Assembly: GCF_004054195.1 (NCBI RefSeq) | Contig: NZ_SBIW01000003.1 | Span: 248,001-312,000 of the forward strand | Reading direction: 5' to 3' | DNA length: 64,000 nucleotides | Source of the DNA: Mucilaginibacter gilvus | Lineage (GTDB): Bacteria; Bacteroidota; Bacteroidia; Sphingobacteriales; Sphingobacteriaceae | Shown: positions 56,686-64,000 of the stretch, one piece after another | Position numbering within the stretch: the stretch's first letter is position 1 | Layout of the letters: the number at the start of each line of letters is the position of its first letter | Made by a program: the position numbers and the translations under genes | The notes under the pieces: model-generated | Seen by the model: only the letters and a program-made list of their open reading frames with translations | What the model was told of the DNA's origin: nothing | Database searches by the model: none

Positions 56686-59600
56686 ATGAATAAAACCTTA
56701 TTTGGTAAAAAAACAACCTGTGTTTTATTAGGCTTGTTTTTTGTTTTTAGCTACAAAACAAGTGTCGCGCAGCAACCAACGGCAAACTTCCTGTCGAAGT
56801 CTGATACTGCGTTTGTGCCAAAAGAAATTGAGGACCCCGAGAACATCGGCATAAACAAAGAAGCCAGCCATGCTACGCTGATGCCTTATGGCTCGTTAAA
56901 AGAAGCGCTGGCAGCAAATCGCGCCGCGTCGTCATTCAGCCGCAGTTTAAACGGTTTGTGGAAGTTTAACTGGGTAGACTGGCCCCAAAAACGTCCGGTT
57001 GATTTTTATAAAACCGACTACGATGTTTCTAAATGGAAGGATATCAAAGTACCATCAAACTTCCAGGTAGAAGGTTACGGAACGCCTTACTACAGCAATT
57101 TTAACTTCATCTTCCAAAAGGATTTTCCGCGGATAATGAGTGCCCCGCCGGAGAAGTTTACCGCCTATAAAGAGCGTAACCCCGTTGGCAGCTACCGCCG
57201 CGATTTTACAGTGCCTGCAGCCTGGACGGGCCGCCGGATCTTCATCTCGTTTGACGGGGTTGATGCCGGATTTTTTATATGGGTGAACGGCAAAAAGGTT
57301 GGCTACAGTGTAAATAGCCGCAATGTTGCCGAGTTTGACCTTACCCAATATGTGCAGCCCGGTAAAAATACACTCGCGGTAGAGGTTTACCGCTTTACAT
57401 CGGGAAGCTATCTCGAGGATCAGGATATGTGGCGCCTGAGCGGTATCTTCCGCAATGTTACCTTATGGAGCAGCCCACAGCAGCACATCAGGGACTATTT
57501 TATAAAAACGGATCTGGACGATCAGTATAAAAATGCCGACCTTGCCGTTAGCGCCAAAATTAAAAATTACGGTACCACTACTATAAAGGCGCGCGAACTG
57601 GAAGTTTGCTTATTTAACGGCGCGGTTTTAGTGCCCGGCGCGGTTGCCAAAAAAGCTATCCCGGCTTTGCAGCCCGGTGAAGAAGTTGTGGTAAATGCCA
57701 CCTTCCACGTAAACAACCCGCAAAAATGGACAGCCGAAACACCGAAGCTTTATACTACGGTTATCAATATTAAAGATGGTACAACCACATTGGAAACCCT
57801 TTCGTCCCGTACCGGTTTCCGCGAGATAGAGATAAAAGGGCGCTTGTTTTTGGTGAATGGCGTTCCTATAAAATTGAAAGGCGTAAACCGCCACGAAAAC
57901 TGGCCGGATGATGGCCATGCCGTTACCGAGGCGCAGATGATCCGCGATATTATCCTCATCAAACAAACCAACAGCAACCACGTGCGTACCTGCCACTATT
58001 CGGACGACCCGCGCTGGTACGAATTGTGCGACCTGTATGGCATCTACCTCGTTGCCGAAGCAAACGTAGAATGCCATGGTGCCATGAATGAGTTTAATGA
58101 TGAGCCGCGCATTAAAGCCGCAATTATCGACAGGAACGTAGCCAATACCGAAAACTTTAAAAATCATCCCTCGGTGGTGGTATGGTCATTAGGGAATGAG
58201 AACGGCAGCGGTGGCGGCAACTTCAGGGCTGCGCTGAAAGCTGTGAAAGAAATAGACCCGACCCGGCCTACCCATTACGAAGGTTTTGGCACTGGCGATA
58301 ACCGCAACCCGGCCGATATGGATAGCCAGATGTACACCAATGTGGTAAGCCTGGAGAATGCCGCCAAAGACCCTAAACTCACCAAGCCATTTTATTTATG
58401 CGAGTATGCCCACGCCATGTTCAATTCCATGGGTTCGGTAGATATTTATAACGAATTGTTTGATAAATACCCGGCTTTATTGGGCGGCGCGATATGGGAG
58501 TGGCAGGATCAGGGCATCTACAACAACCGCGACCCAAAACATCCCATAACCGCGTTTGGTGGCGGTTTCGGTGAGTATCCCAACGATCGTTACTTTATTC
58601 ATAAGGGCGTTGTATTTTCGGATAGGTCGCCCAAACCTCATTTTCCCGAGCTAAAGCATGCTTACCAGTGGATCAGCATCAAAGCAAAGGACCTGAAGAG
58701 CCAGACGTTCAGCATCAAAAATCGCTACCAGTTTACCAACCTCAGCAGTTTTACTGCCAAATGGGAGCTTAGCGAAAACGGTACAACCGTATCATCGGGT
58801 AACCTGCTTGTTGGCGCTGTTGCCCCAGGTACCGAAAAGAATGTAAAAGTGCCATATAAAATAATAGCAAAAGCTGGTGCCGAATATTTTGTGCGTATAT
58901 CGTTCCGGTTAGCCACTGATAAGCTATGGGCCGCAAAAGGTTTCGAGATAGCTTCACAACAATTTGAACTGAAAACGCCTGTGCCTGCGGTAGTAAACAA
59001 ATCGCAGGGGGGCAGCTTAGCGCTAAGCGACTCGAAAGATTTCATCAAGGTAAAAGGAACAGATTTTAGCCTCGAGTTTGATAAAGAAAAAGGCACCTTC
59101 TCTAAAATAGAGCAGAGCGGCAACAACATCCTGCGTGTCGAGGGTGGCCCCAAATTGCATTTATGGCGTGCGCCTCATCAAAAGGATGATATGTGGGCCT
59201 ACGAAAACTGGGATAAATACGGCCTGCAAAATATCAACTGGGTTGCCACCGATGTAAAAAGCATGCAGGTTGCTACCAATGTGGTAGAGATTAGTGTAAA
59301 CTTAACCGGCACGGGTAAGCAAAACTTTAAAGTGCAGCACAAAGCGGTATACACCATCAACGGCAATGGCTTAATAACCGCCGTTAACGATATCACCTTT
59401 AGCGAAACCGACCCGAAACTGGTACTTGCCCGGATTGGTGTACGCATGTTTCTGAATAAGGAGCTTGACCAGTTTGACTACCTGGGCCGCGGCCCTATGG
59501 AGAATTATGCCGACCGCAAAAGCGGCTTTGATGTTGGCCACTACGCCAGCACCATAGCACAGCAGCTAACACCATACGAAAAACCGATGGAATGCGGTAA

Positions 59601-59898
59601 CCATGAGGACGTTCGCTGGGCAAATGTCAGATCGGCCGCTGGCCTGGGCATCTGTATTAAAAAAGTAGATTCTTTGATACAAGTAGGTGCGTTGCCCTAC
59701 AGTGATGAAGAAATGACCCCGGTAGAGTACAAGATAGACTTGCCGAAAAGCAAAGGCACGGCATTATGCATCAGCAGCAAAACTTTGGGCGTAGGATCCA
59801 ACGGTTGCGGGCCAAGGCCGCTGGAGCCTTACATGGTACGTACAAAGCCAACAACCTTTTGTTACCAGGTACAATTGCTGAAAAGAAATAGAAGATAA
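56686..59898 (+). CDS. GH2 beta-galactosidase-type glycoside hydrolase (LacZ architecture)
   Basis: A 1070-residue exported exo-glycosidase with a signal peptide ending VAQQ (about 30). Order: GH2 sugar-binding jelly-roll (about 60-275), Ig-like domain (275-385), TIM barrel (about 385-680), second Ig-like domain and a C-terminal beta-galactosidase small-chain domain (about 790-1065). Catalytic acid/base Glu505 in WSLGNENG and nucleophile Glu573 in LCEYAHAMFN are present, as is the NRHE segment. The layout matches E. coli LacZ, so beta-galactosidase is likeliest, although GH2 specificities vary. It has its own copy of the HTCS-locus operator. Confidence 0.94.
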   Translation: MNKTLFGKKTTCVLLGLFFVFSYKTSVAQQPTANFLSKSDTAFVPKEIEDPENIGINKEASHATLMPYGSLKEALAANRAASSFSRSLNGLWKFNWVDWPQKRPVDFYKTDYDVSKWKDIKVPSNFQVEGYGTPYYSNFNFIFQKDFPRIMSAPPEKFTAYKERNPVGSYRRDFTVPAAWTGRRIFISFDGVDAGFFIWVNGKKVGYSVNSRNVAEFDLTQYVQPGKNTLAVEVYRFTSGSYLEDQDMWRLSGIFRNVTLWSSPQQHIRDYFIKTDLDDQYKNADLAVSAKIKNYGTTTIKARELEVCLFNGAVLVPGAVAKKAIPALQPGEEVVVNATFHVNNPQKWTAETPKLYTTVINIKDGTTTLETLSSRTGFREIEIKGRLFLVNGVPIKLKGVNRHENWPDDGHAVTEAQMIRDIILIKQTNSNHVRTCHYSDDPRWYELCDLYGIYLVAEANVECHGAMNEFNDEPRIKAAIIDRNVANTENFKNHPSVVVWSLGNENGSGGGNFRAALKAVKEIDPTRPTHYEGFGTGDNRNPADMDSQMYTNVVSLENAAKDPKLTKPFYLCEYAHAMFNSMGSVDIYNELFDKYPALLGGAIWEWQDQGIYNNRDPKHPITAFGGGFGEYPNDRYFIHKGVVFSDRSPKPHFPELKHAYQWISIKAKDLKSQTFSIKNRYQFTNLSSFTAKWELSENGTTVSSGNLLVGAVAPGTEKNVKVPYKIIAKAGAEYFVRISFRLATDKLWAAKGFEIASQQFELKTPVPAVVNKSQGGSLALSDSKDFIKVKGTDFSLEFDKEKGTFSKIEQSGNNILRVEGGPKLHLWRAPHQKDDMWAYENWDKYGLQNINWVATDVKSMQVATNVVEISVNLTGTGKQNFKVQHKAVYTINGNGLITAVNDITFSETDPKLVLARIGVRMFLNKELDQFDYLGRGPMENYADRKSGFDVGHYASTIAQQLTPYEKPMECGNHEDVRWANVRSAAGLGICIKKVDSLIQVGALPYSDEEMTPVEYKIDLPKSKGTALCISSKTLGVGSNGCGPRPLEPYMVRTKPTTFCYQVQLLKRNRR

Positions 59899-60139
59899 CT
59901 ATAATTGGTAATAGTTGGTTTAATTAAGCCGGATAGGGTGCAAACAGATTTGTTTAATGATCTGTTGCCCCTTTCCTGTGCTTGCCAGGCCCTTACCGGT
60001 TAATTCCACAGGGAGCCTGCCGATAAATTGCAGTGCTGGTTCCGCAAAGCCAAAAAAACCATTTAGATGGAAAGCCGGTTGGCGGCACCCTATGATTCGA
60101 TTTTACTAACTAATTTATAAAGAATTAAAACCCATATAA
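59899..60139. other. Non-coding gap between GH2 gene and GH2 pseudogene
   Basis: No ORF, tRNA or convincing hairpin was found in these 241 bp. No GH2-like reading was recognised before about 60140, so the 5' part of the decayed GH2 gene appears to be missing rather than merely mutated. Confidence 0.5.
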
Positions 60140-60671
60140 CCCAAATGGAAAAAGGATCAAATTGGGTTTCGTTGCATACAGGTAAAAGGCACGCAAATAT
60201 TATTGAATGGTAACCCCGTGTTTTTAAAAGGCGTAAGTTTTCATGAAGAAGTACCCTAGCGCCAGGGCAGAGTAACCAGCGATGCCGATTCGAGGCAACT
60301 ATTAACGTGGGCTAAAGAGCCGGGATGTAATTTTGTACGAACCGCGCATTATCCGCAAAATGAGCGCACCGTACGCATGGCCGAAACTATGGGTATAATG
60401 ATGTGGGAGGAAATACCCGTATGGCAGGGCATAGCATTCGACGAACCCATTATATTAGATAAGGCTAAAAATATGCTTACCGAAATGGTTACGCGCGATA
60501 AGAACCGCTGCGGCATCATTATCTGTAGCTAGCTAACGAAACTACACCATCGGCTAATAGGGAAAAAGTATTAAAGCAAATGGCATCAAATTGTCGTGAC
60601 CTGGATTCGACAAGGTTGGTTTCATCAGCTTTCGACCACTTTAAATACGAAGGTAACAAGATCATCATTAA
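60140..60671 (+). pseudogene. Remnant of a second GH2 glycosidase gene (TIM-barrel part)
   Basis: From GAT 60155 one frame reads [12 protein letters not shown], then [21 protein letters not shown], a nonsense TAG at 60257-60259, then GCNFVRTAHYPQNE, MAETMGIMMWEEIPVWQG and MLTEMVTRDKNRCG. This is the start of a GH2 catalytic barrel of the beta-glucuronidase/galactosidase group. One base is lost in the Leu codon around 60529-60532 (SLANE region); after it the reading continues as ANETTPSANREKVLKQM and SAFDHFKYEGNKIII, then changes abruptly into an unrelated protein at about 60661-60672. Both ends are missing. It differs from the intact GH2 upstream, so it is not a tandem copy of that gene. Confidence 0.88.
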
Positions 60672-61038
60672 AACACGCTATAGCGATAATGAACTGGGAG
60701 AACTCAGGGAACTGATCACCGACAAGATAAGGGTCGCTCGCGAAGAGTTTCTTTCCCTCGCAGGCTCCCTGAATTCTGCTAATAGCAATGGTACCGACGA
60801 TACCGCCGCTGCCGGAAAAACACTGGAGGACGGTTCTGATTCACTGGAAAAAGAATCCATTAATCAGTTGGCGTCGCGGCAGAAAAAATTCATTGAACAA
60901 TTGGAGGCGGCACTCATCCGGATTCAAAATAAGACCTATGGAATTTGCCGGGAAACGGGGAAACTCATCCCAAAGGAAAGGTTGCGCGCGGTACCGCATA
61001 CCACACTCAGCATGGAAGCAAAAATGAAACAGCACTGA
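60580..61038 (+). CDS. TraR/DksA-like protein with N-terminus derived from a GH2 gene fragment
   Basis: A 152-residue ORF. Residues 1-28 or so (MASNCRDLDSTRLVSSAFDH..) belong to the decayed GH2 gene. From about KTRYSDNELGELREL onwards it matches a Bacteroidota TraR/DksA-like family: a helical coiled hairpin with ARQKKFIEQLEAALIRIQNKTYG, then ICRETGKLIPKERLRAVPHTTL. The zinc-finger cysteines are mostly absent, as in that family. The native start codon seems to have been replaced at a deletion junction near 60661-60672. ATG 60580 is the only in-frame ATG before the domain. DksA-like proteins bind RNA polymerase; whether this chimera is expressed is unknown. Confidence 0.7.
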   Translation: MASNCRDLDSTRLVSSAFDHFKYEGNKIIIKTRYSDNELGELRELITDKIRVAREEFLSLAGSLNSANSNGTDDTAAAGKTLEDGSDSLEKESINQLASRQKKFIEQLEAALIRIQNKTYGICRETGKLIPKERLRAVPHTTLSMEAKMKQH

Positions 61039-61353
61039 TCATTTACGTTGGCGTGAGGGGTTGAAAGCGATAAGGTAAGTTGGCGGGACCGGACGGACAC
61101 GTCTATCAGCCGGCTCTTCCGGCGCTATCTGATCTAAGTTGAGTTCGTTACCCAGGATCGCGGCTATCTCTTTTAGCACTTCGGTTTCGCCGCTGATATG
61201 AAGTGTGGGGTAATACTGTTTGAGGATAGTAGTTTTTTCCGCATCGTTGGCCAAGGTGATTGCCCAGCGCTCATCGGGTTTAAACCAGTGTTCTTTCGCT
61301 AAGTTGGCGAGGTCGTATAAAAATAAGCGGGCTTCCGCCTGGGGTTCGTTCAT
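61039..61353 (-). CDS. Small protein of unknown function
   Basis: A 104-residue acidic cytoplasmic protein (MNEPQAEARLFLYDLANLAKE..) with alternating helices and a Pro/Arg-rich tail (EEPADRRVRPVPPTYLIAF). No family is recognised. It is convergent with, and directly abuts, the DksA-like ORF. Codon use looks ordinary, which supports a real gene. Confidence 0.6.
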   Translation of the reverse strand: MNEPQAEARLFLYDLANLAKEHWFKPDERWAITLANDAEKTTILKQYYPTLHISGETEVLKEIAAILGNELNLDQIAPEEPADRRVRPVPPTYLIAFNPSRQRK

Positions 61354-61446
61354 AATGAAGCAACGCTGCAGGCTGAATTTAGTTTTCAGTTAAGCCACAC
61401 AGATGGGGCACTTTAGATGTTATCAAAATTCAAAACTGAACAAATC

Positions 61447-62216
61447 ATGGCTGAATTACCAGATCTTACCGTTTTCGCAGCTATCCTGTCCCGGAAATTT
61501 AAAGGCCGCGTTTTGGACAAAATGGACATCACGGAAGTTCGGAAGTTAAATGTGCATGCGTCGAAACTAAGAGCAGCGCTGGAAGGAAGGGAATTAACCT
61601 CGGTGAAGCGGGAAGGCAAAACTTACAGTTTGACTTTGCAGGTGAGATATTGGGTTTACATTTGATGCTAAGAGGAGAACTGATTGATCTGGCGTTAAAT
61701 GAATCGCCGCGATTCCAGATAATGACCTTCCATTTCAAAGGTGGCGGAGGCTTCGCGGTGATCGATTTGCAAAAACAGGCCACGCCAACACTCCAGCCAA
61801 AGGCCGCCGATGCACCAGACGCACTGGATATAGACGCAGCTTATTTTACCGCCTTACTGGCAAGGAAACGCTCAGTTATCAAAACCCTACTCATGGATCA
61901 AAAGCTGCTGCGGGGGATAGGTAATTCGTACGCCGATGAAATCCTCTACCATGCCGGCATATCTCCTTTTTCTACAGCAAACTCCATACAGCCCAAAGCA
62001 GTCACGAAGCTCTTTACCAGCATCCGATTTGTGCTCGAAAAAGCGATCAGGGATATTGCCGAAGCCAATGGCGATGAACTAAAAGGTGAATTAAAGGATT
62101 TTATGGAGATACACAGCGCTAAGCTTAAACTGACGGCGAAGGGAGAGGTGATCAAATCGGAAAAGATCGGCGGCCGCACGACCTATTATACGGAGGGGCA
62201 GGAACTTTTCAACTAA
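61447..62216 (+). pseudogene. Fpg/Nei-family DNA glycosylase, frameshifted
   Basis: Base-excision repair glycosylase of the formamidopyrimidine/endonuclease VIII family. The first frame from ATG 61447 begins MAELPDLTVFAAILSRKFKG (catalytic N-terminal region) and runs to a stop at 61665. The second frame carries LGLHLMLRGEL, then QKLLRGIGNSYADEILYHAGISPF (H2TH region) and an end GGRTTYYTEGQ. Adding one T at 61621-61626 gives EGKTLQFDFAGEILGLHLML and joins both frames in phase. No cysteines are seen near the C-terminus, so the zinc finger is replaced by a zincless hairpin. Either a recent pseudogene or a one-base sequencing error. Confidence 0.85.
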
Positions 62217-62423
62217 TCCTTAAATAGGCGTCCGTACACAATTATGTAACAGGTCAACGATCTGCTACACTTCCTTTTCAAAAAGCCGGTTACCAAGATA
62301 CCGTCATTCGAAATAACCGATCCCGTTGAATTGTAACTCGCCTGTTAAGGCACTCCAAAAATCGCAGCTAAGGGCAGACAATAGAGATTGTTCATTGGTT
62401 CTCTCGACAAGATCTTAATCAAT

Positions 62424-63638
62424 CTACTTAGGAGTTAATAATGGTAATGTAAAGTAAAACTCTGACCCGGAGGCATCGCTGTTTACCCCTATGGTTCCAC
62501 CATGGCGCTTAATGATCTCCGCTGAGATATAAAGCCCTAACCCCAGGCCTGAAAATTTTTTTGACGATTCCTGTACCCGATAAAACCTGTCAAATACGTA
62601 CTGCTGCTTTTCGAATGGTATACCGATACCGAAATCCCTCACCGAAAGCTTAACGGTATGATCGGTTATATCACTTCTGATGATGACTTTTTCGCCCCCC
62701 GGCGAATATTTGATAGCGTTGGATAAAAAATTATTGATGACCTGTTCCAAACGGTGCTGTTCGCCATTTAATTTGGCAGAAACATGATGGGCTATAATAA
62801 CTTGATGAGTTTGTGTGGTAACCTGTACTTGCGCTACTACCTCTTCGATGAGATTTTTTAAATCTATCTCCGCATAATGGTAAACCATTTGACCAGCGTG
62901 AATCTTGCTTACATCAAGGAGGTCATTAATTAGGGAGGTAAGTTTGCCTAACTGTTTATTGGCTTTAAGAATAAAATCTCCGGCGGTGGAGTTTTCCTGC
63001 GGAGGGATCAATTTTTGAAGGATCTGAAGATATGCTTTTGTGGTAGTAATGGGCGTTTTGAGTTCGTGGCTGGCGACATTCATAAACTCATCCTTCTTTT
63101 GCATCAATTCTTCAATCGCCTTTTTGTCTTTCTTTTGTTCAACAAGGGCATCTTTCAAATGCAAGCGCATAACATCAATGGTCGCCGCTAATTTTTCGGC
63201 TTTGGTCACTGCCTTATCAGCAAAATCGATGCGGGCTTGAGTACTGAATTCAACAAGTTCCCTAGTAAATAAATTTATCAGGATAGGCAAAATTTCTATT
63301 AACGGCCTGATCTGCTCATCTGTTGGTATTCCGCCCAGGAAAACAATCACTGACTGTTCCGGGCCCAGAAAACCTTTGGAGTTTTGTAAGGTGTTAGCCT
63401 CAGGGAAAGGTAACAAGCCCTGTTGGTGCCCGTTTTTAGAACATCCTGAAGTGAAGTCCAGCCAAAGTTTTCCATTGGGTAAAGTTTGGGGGAAACCTGG
63501 CGCAGGTAGCAATATCCCGATTTCACGATCAACAATAAATACAAATAAATTCGAGCACCCCAAAAAGTGCGCTAACTTGTTTGCTGCCTGAAACCGGTTG
63601 GTCGGGTCATTTAAGCCTGCTACTAATGATGACAACAT
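62424..63638 (-). CDS. Soluble sensor histidine kinase
   Basis: A 404-residue kinase with no transmembrane segment. Residues about 1-130 resemble a GAF-like sensory domain (FLGCSNLFVFIVDREIGILLP). A coiled coil follows (about 140-185), then HisKA with phospho-acceptor His in NVASHELKTPITTTKAYLQ, and HATPase with N-box NNFLSNAIKYSPGG, G1 DFGIGIP, and G2 SGLGLGLYIS. There is no receiver domain. Its ATG directly follows the stop of the FIST-domain gene, so the two are one sensory unit. The partner response regulator is not in the window. Confidence 0.93.
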   Translation of the reverse strand: MLSSLVAGLNDPTNRFQAANKLAHFLGCSNLFVFIVDREIGILLPAPGFPQTLPNGKLWLDFTSGCSKNGHQQGLLPFPEANTLQNSKGFLGPEQSVIVFLGGIPTDEQIRPLIEILPILINLFTRELVEFSTQARIDFADKAVTKAEKLAATIDVMRLHLKDALVEQKKDKKAIEELMQKKDEFMNVASHELKTPITTTKAYLQILQKLIPPQENSTAGDFILKANKQLGKLTSLINDLLDVSKIHAGQMVYHYAEIDLKNLIEEVVAQVQVTTQTHQVIIAHHVSAKLNGEQHRLEQVINNFLSNAIKYSPGGEKVIIRSDITDHTVKLSVRDFGIGIPFEKQQYVFDRFYRVQESSKKFSGLGLGLYISAEIIKRHGGTIGVNSDASGSEFYFTLPLLTPK

Positions 63639-64000
63639 TTAATCGGGAATTACGCAAACCACAGCGGTGCAATTCTGAAATCCGCTAAATTGCCCGTTTA
63701 CCCTTGCCACTTGCCCATAGGTATTGCAGCCCGCATAATTTGCCCCTTGAAGCGTCTCATTGACTTTTTCCAGTTCGAAATCAAATTCTTTTCCCATTCG
63801 AAGCCTTGTGGCTACACAGTCAAAAAACAAGGCTACGTTTGGCTTATGATCGCCGAGTTGTTTTATCGCGCCCGCGGCTGCTTCGACCGCCGCTTGTTTT
63901 GAACAATCGTTATCTGTCGCCATAAAACTAACATAGGCGCCGTTTGGGATATCGCTTGCCATGGCAACGGAACCATCGGGAAGAACCGCTAATGGCACCC
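63639..64000 (-). CDS. FIST-domain sensory protein, C-terminal part (cut by window edge)
   Basis: The frame stays open to the window end; only about 120 residues are visible. The segment MASDIPNGAYVSFMATDNDC, the RLRMGKEFDFELEKVNETL region and the C-terminal FSGFQNCTAVVCVIPD match the FIST_C domain, a cytoplasmic small-ligand sensor module (amino acids proposed as ligands). The stop TAA at 63639-63641 touches the ATG of the histidine kinase, indicating translational coupling. The true start lies beyond 64000; the GTG at 63998 is internal. Confidence 0.85.
   Translation of the reverse strand, partial: VPLAVLPDGSVAMASDIPNGAYVSFMATDNDCSKQAAVEAAAGAIKQLGDHKPNVALFFDCVATRLRMGKEFDFELEKVNETLQGANYAGCNTYGQVARVNGQFSGFQNCTAVVCVIPD

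Noticed and set aside
59899..60139. 5' part of the GH2 pseudogene
   Set aside because: No GH2-like peptide was found in any plus-strand frame before about 60140, so the pseudogene was not extended.

Overview
The window looks like a chromosomal segment of a soil- or plant-associated Bacteroidota of the Sphingobacteriaceae type (Mucilaginibacter/Pedobacter-like; inferred from protein families only). Supporting signs are three SusC/SusD pairs, FecR/STN-type regulation, a hybrid two-component regulator, lipoproteins of the form S/A/G-C-K-K, TTTG-type promoter signals and moderate GC content. No rRNA, tRNA, CRISPR array or transposase was seen.

Layout. (1) 1-8514: end of a FecR-like anti-sigma factor, then a co-directional operon of STN-SusC, SusD, an active-looking GH18, a GH18-like protein that has lost its catalytic residues, and a small GH16, closed by a terminator. 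(2) 8513-12951: ElaA-type acetyltransferase, an HTH protein with a palindrome directly before its start, a tail-anchored unknown, and KatG. (3) 13160-18980: tripartite RND efflux operon. (4) 19006-31884: beta-glucan-type locus on the minus strand (SusC, SusD, a 693-aa PKD/carbohydrate-binding-like lipoprotein with three tandem modules, a PKD lipoprotein, PKD-GH16 and a second GH16), next to a divergent membrane-anchored beta-propeller/Y_Y_Y/LuxR regulator. (5) 32040-41710: serine hydrolase, GlxA-type regulator and a copper/envelope cluster (frameshifted multicopper oxidase with a CopB-like tail, DUF3347, HMA-MauE, HMA-AraC, small secreted or membrane proteins, two-lobed DJ-1 protein). (6) 41711-59898: HTCS, SusC/SusD, a giant FG-GAP/UnbV lipoprotein, a vanadium-haloperoxidase-fold lipoprotein and a GH2 enzyme. 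(7) 60140-64000: decayed second GH2 gene fused into a DksA/TraR-like ORF, small unknown gene, frameshifted Fpg/Nei glycosylase, and a FIST-histidine kinase pair.

The most interesting signals are regulatory. A 29-bp element followed 20-21 nt later by AGTT(C/A)TTTG occurs three times in the HTCS locus: twice upstream of susC and once upstream of the GH2 gene. The first copy drives into a roughly 110-nt structured segment that ends in a strong intrinsic terminator with no ORF in front of it, which makes it a candidate small RNA or attenuated leader. Separately, a GTC-N7-GAC site lies 59-68 nt upstream of three minus-strand genes (GlxA-type regulator, DUF3347 gene, DJ-1 operon), suggesting a small regulon linking the regulator with the copper cluster.

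Two otherwise intact genes (multicopper oxidase and Fpg/Nei) each lack one T in a short T run. They may be real pseudogenes or sequencing errors.
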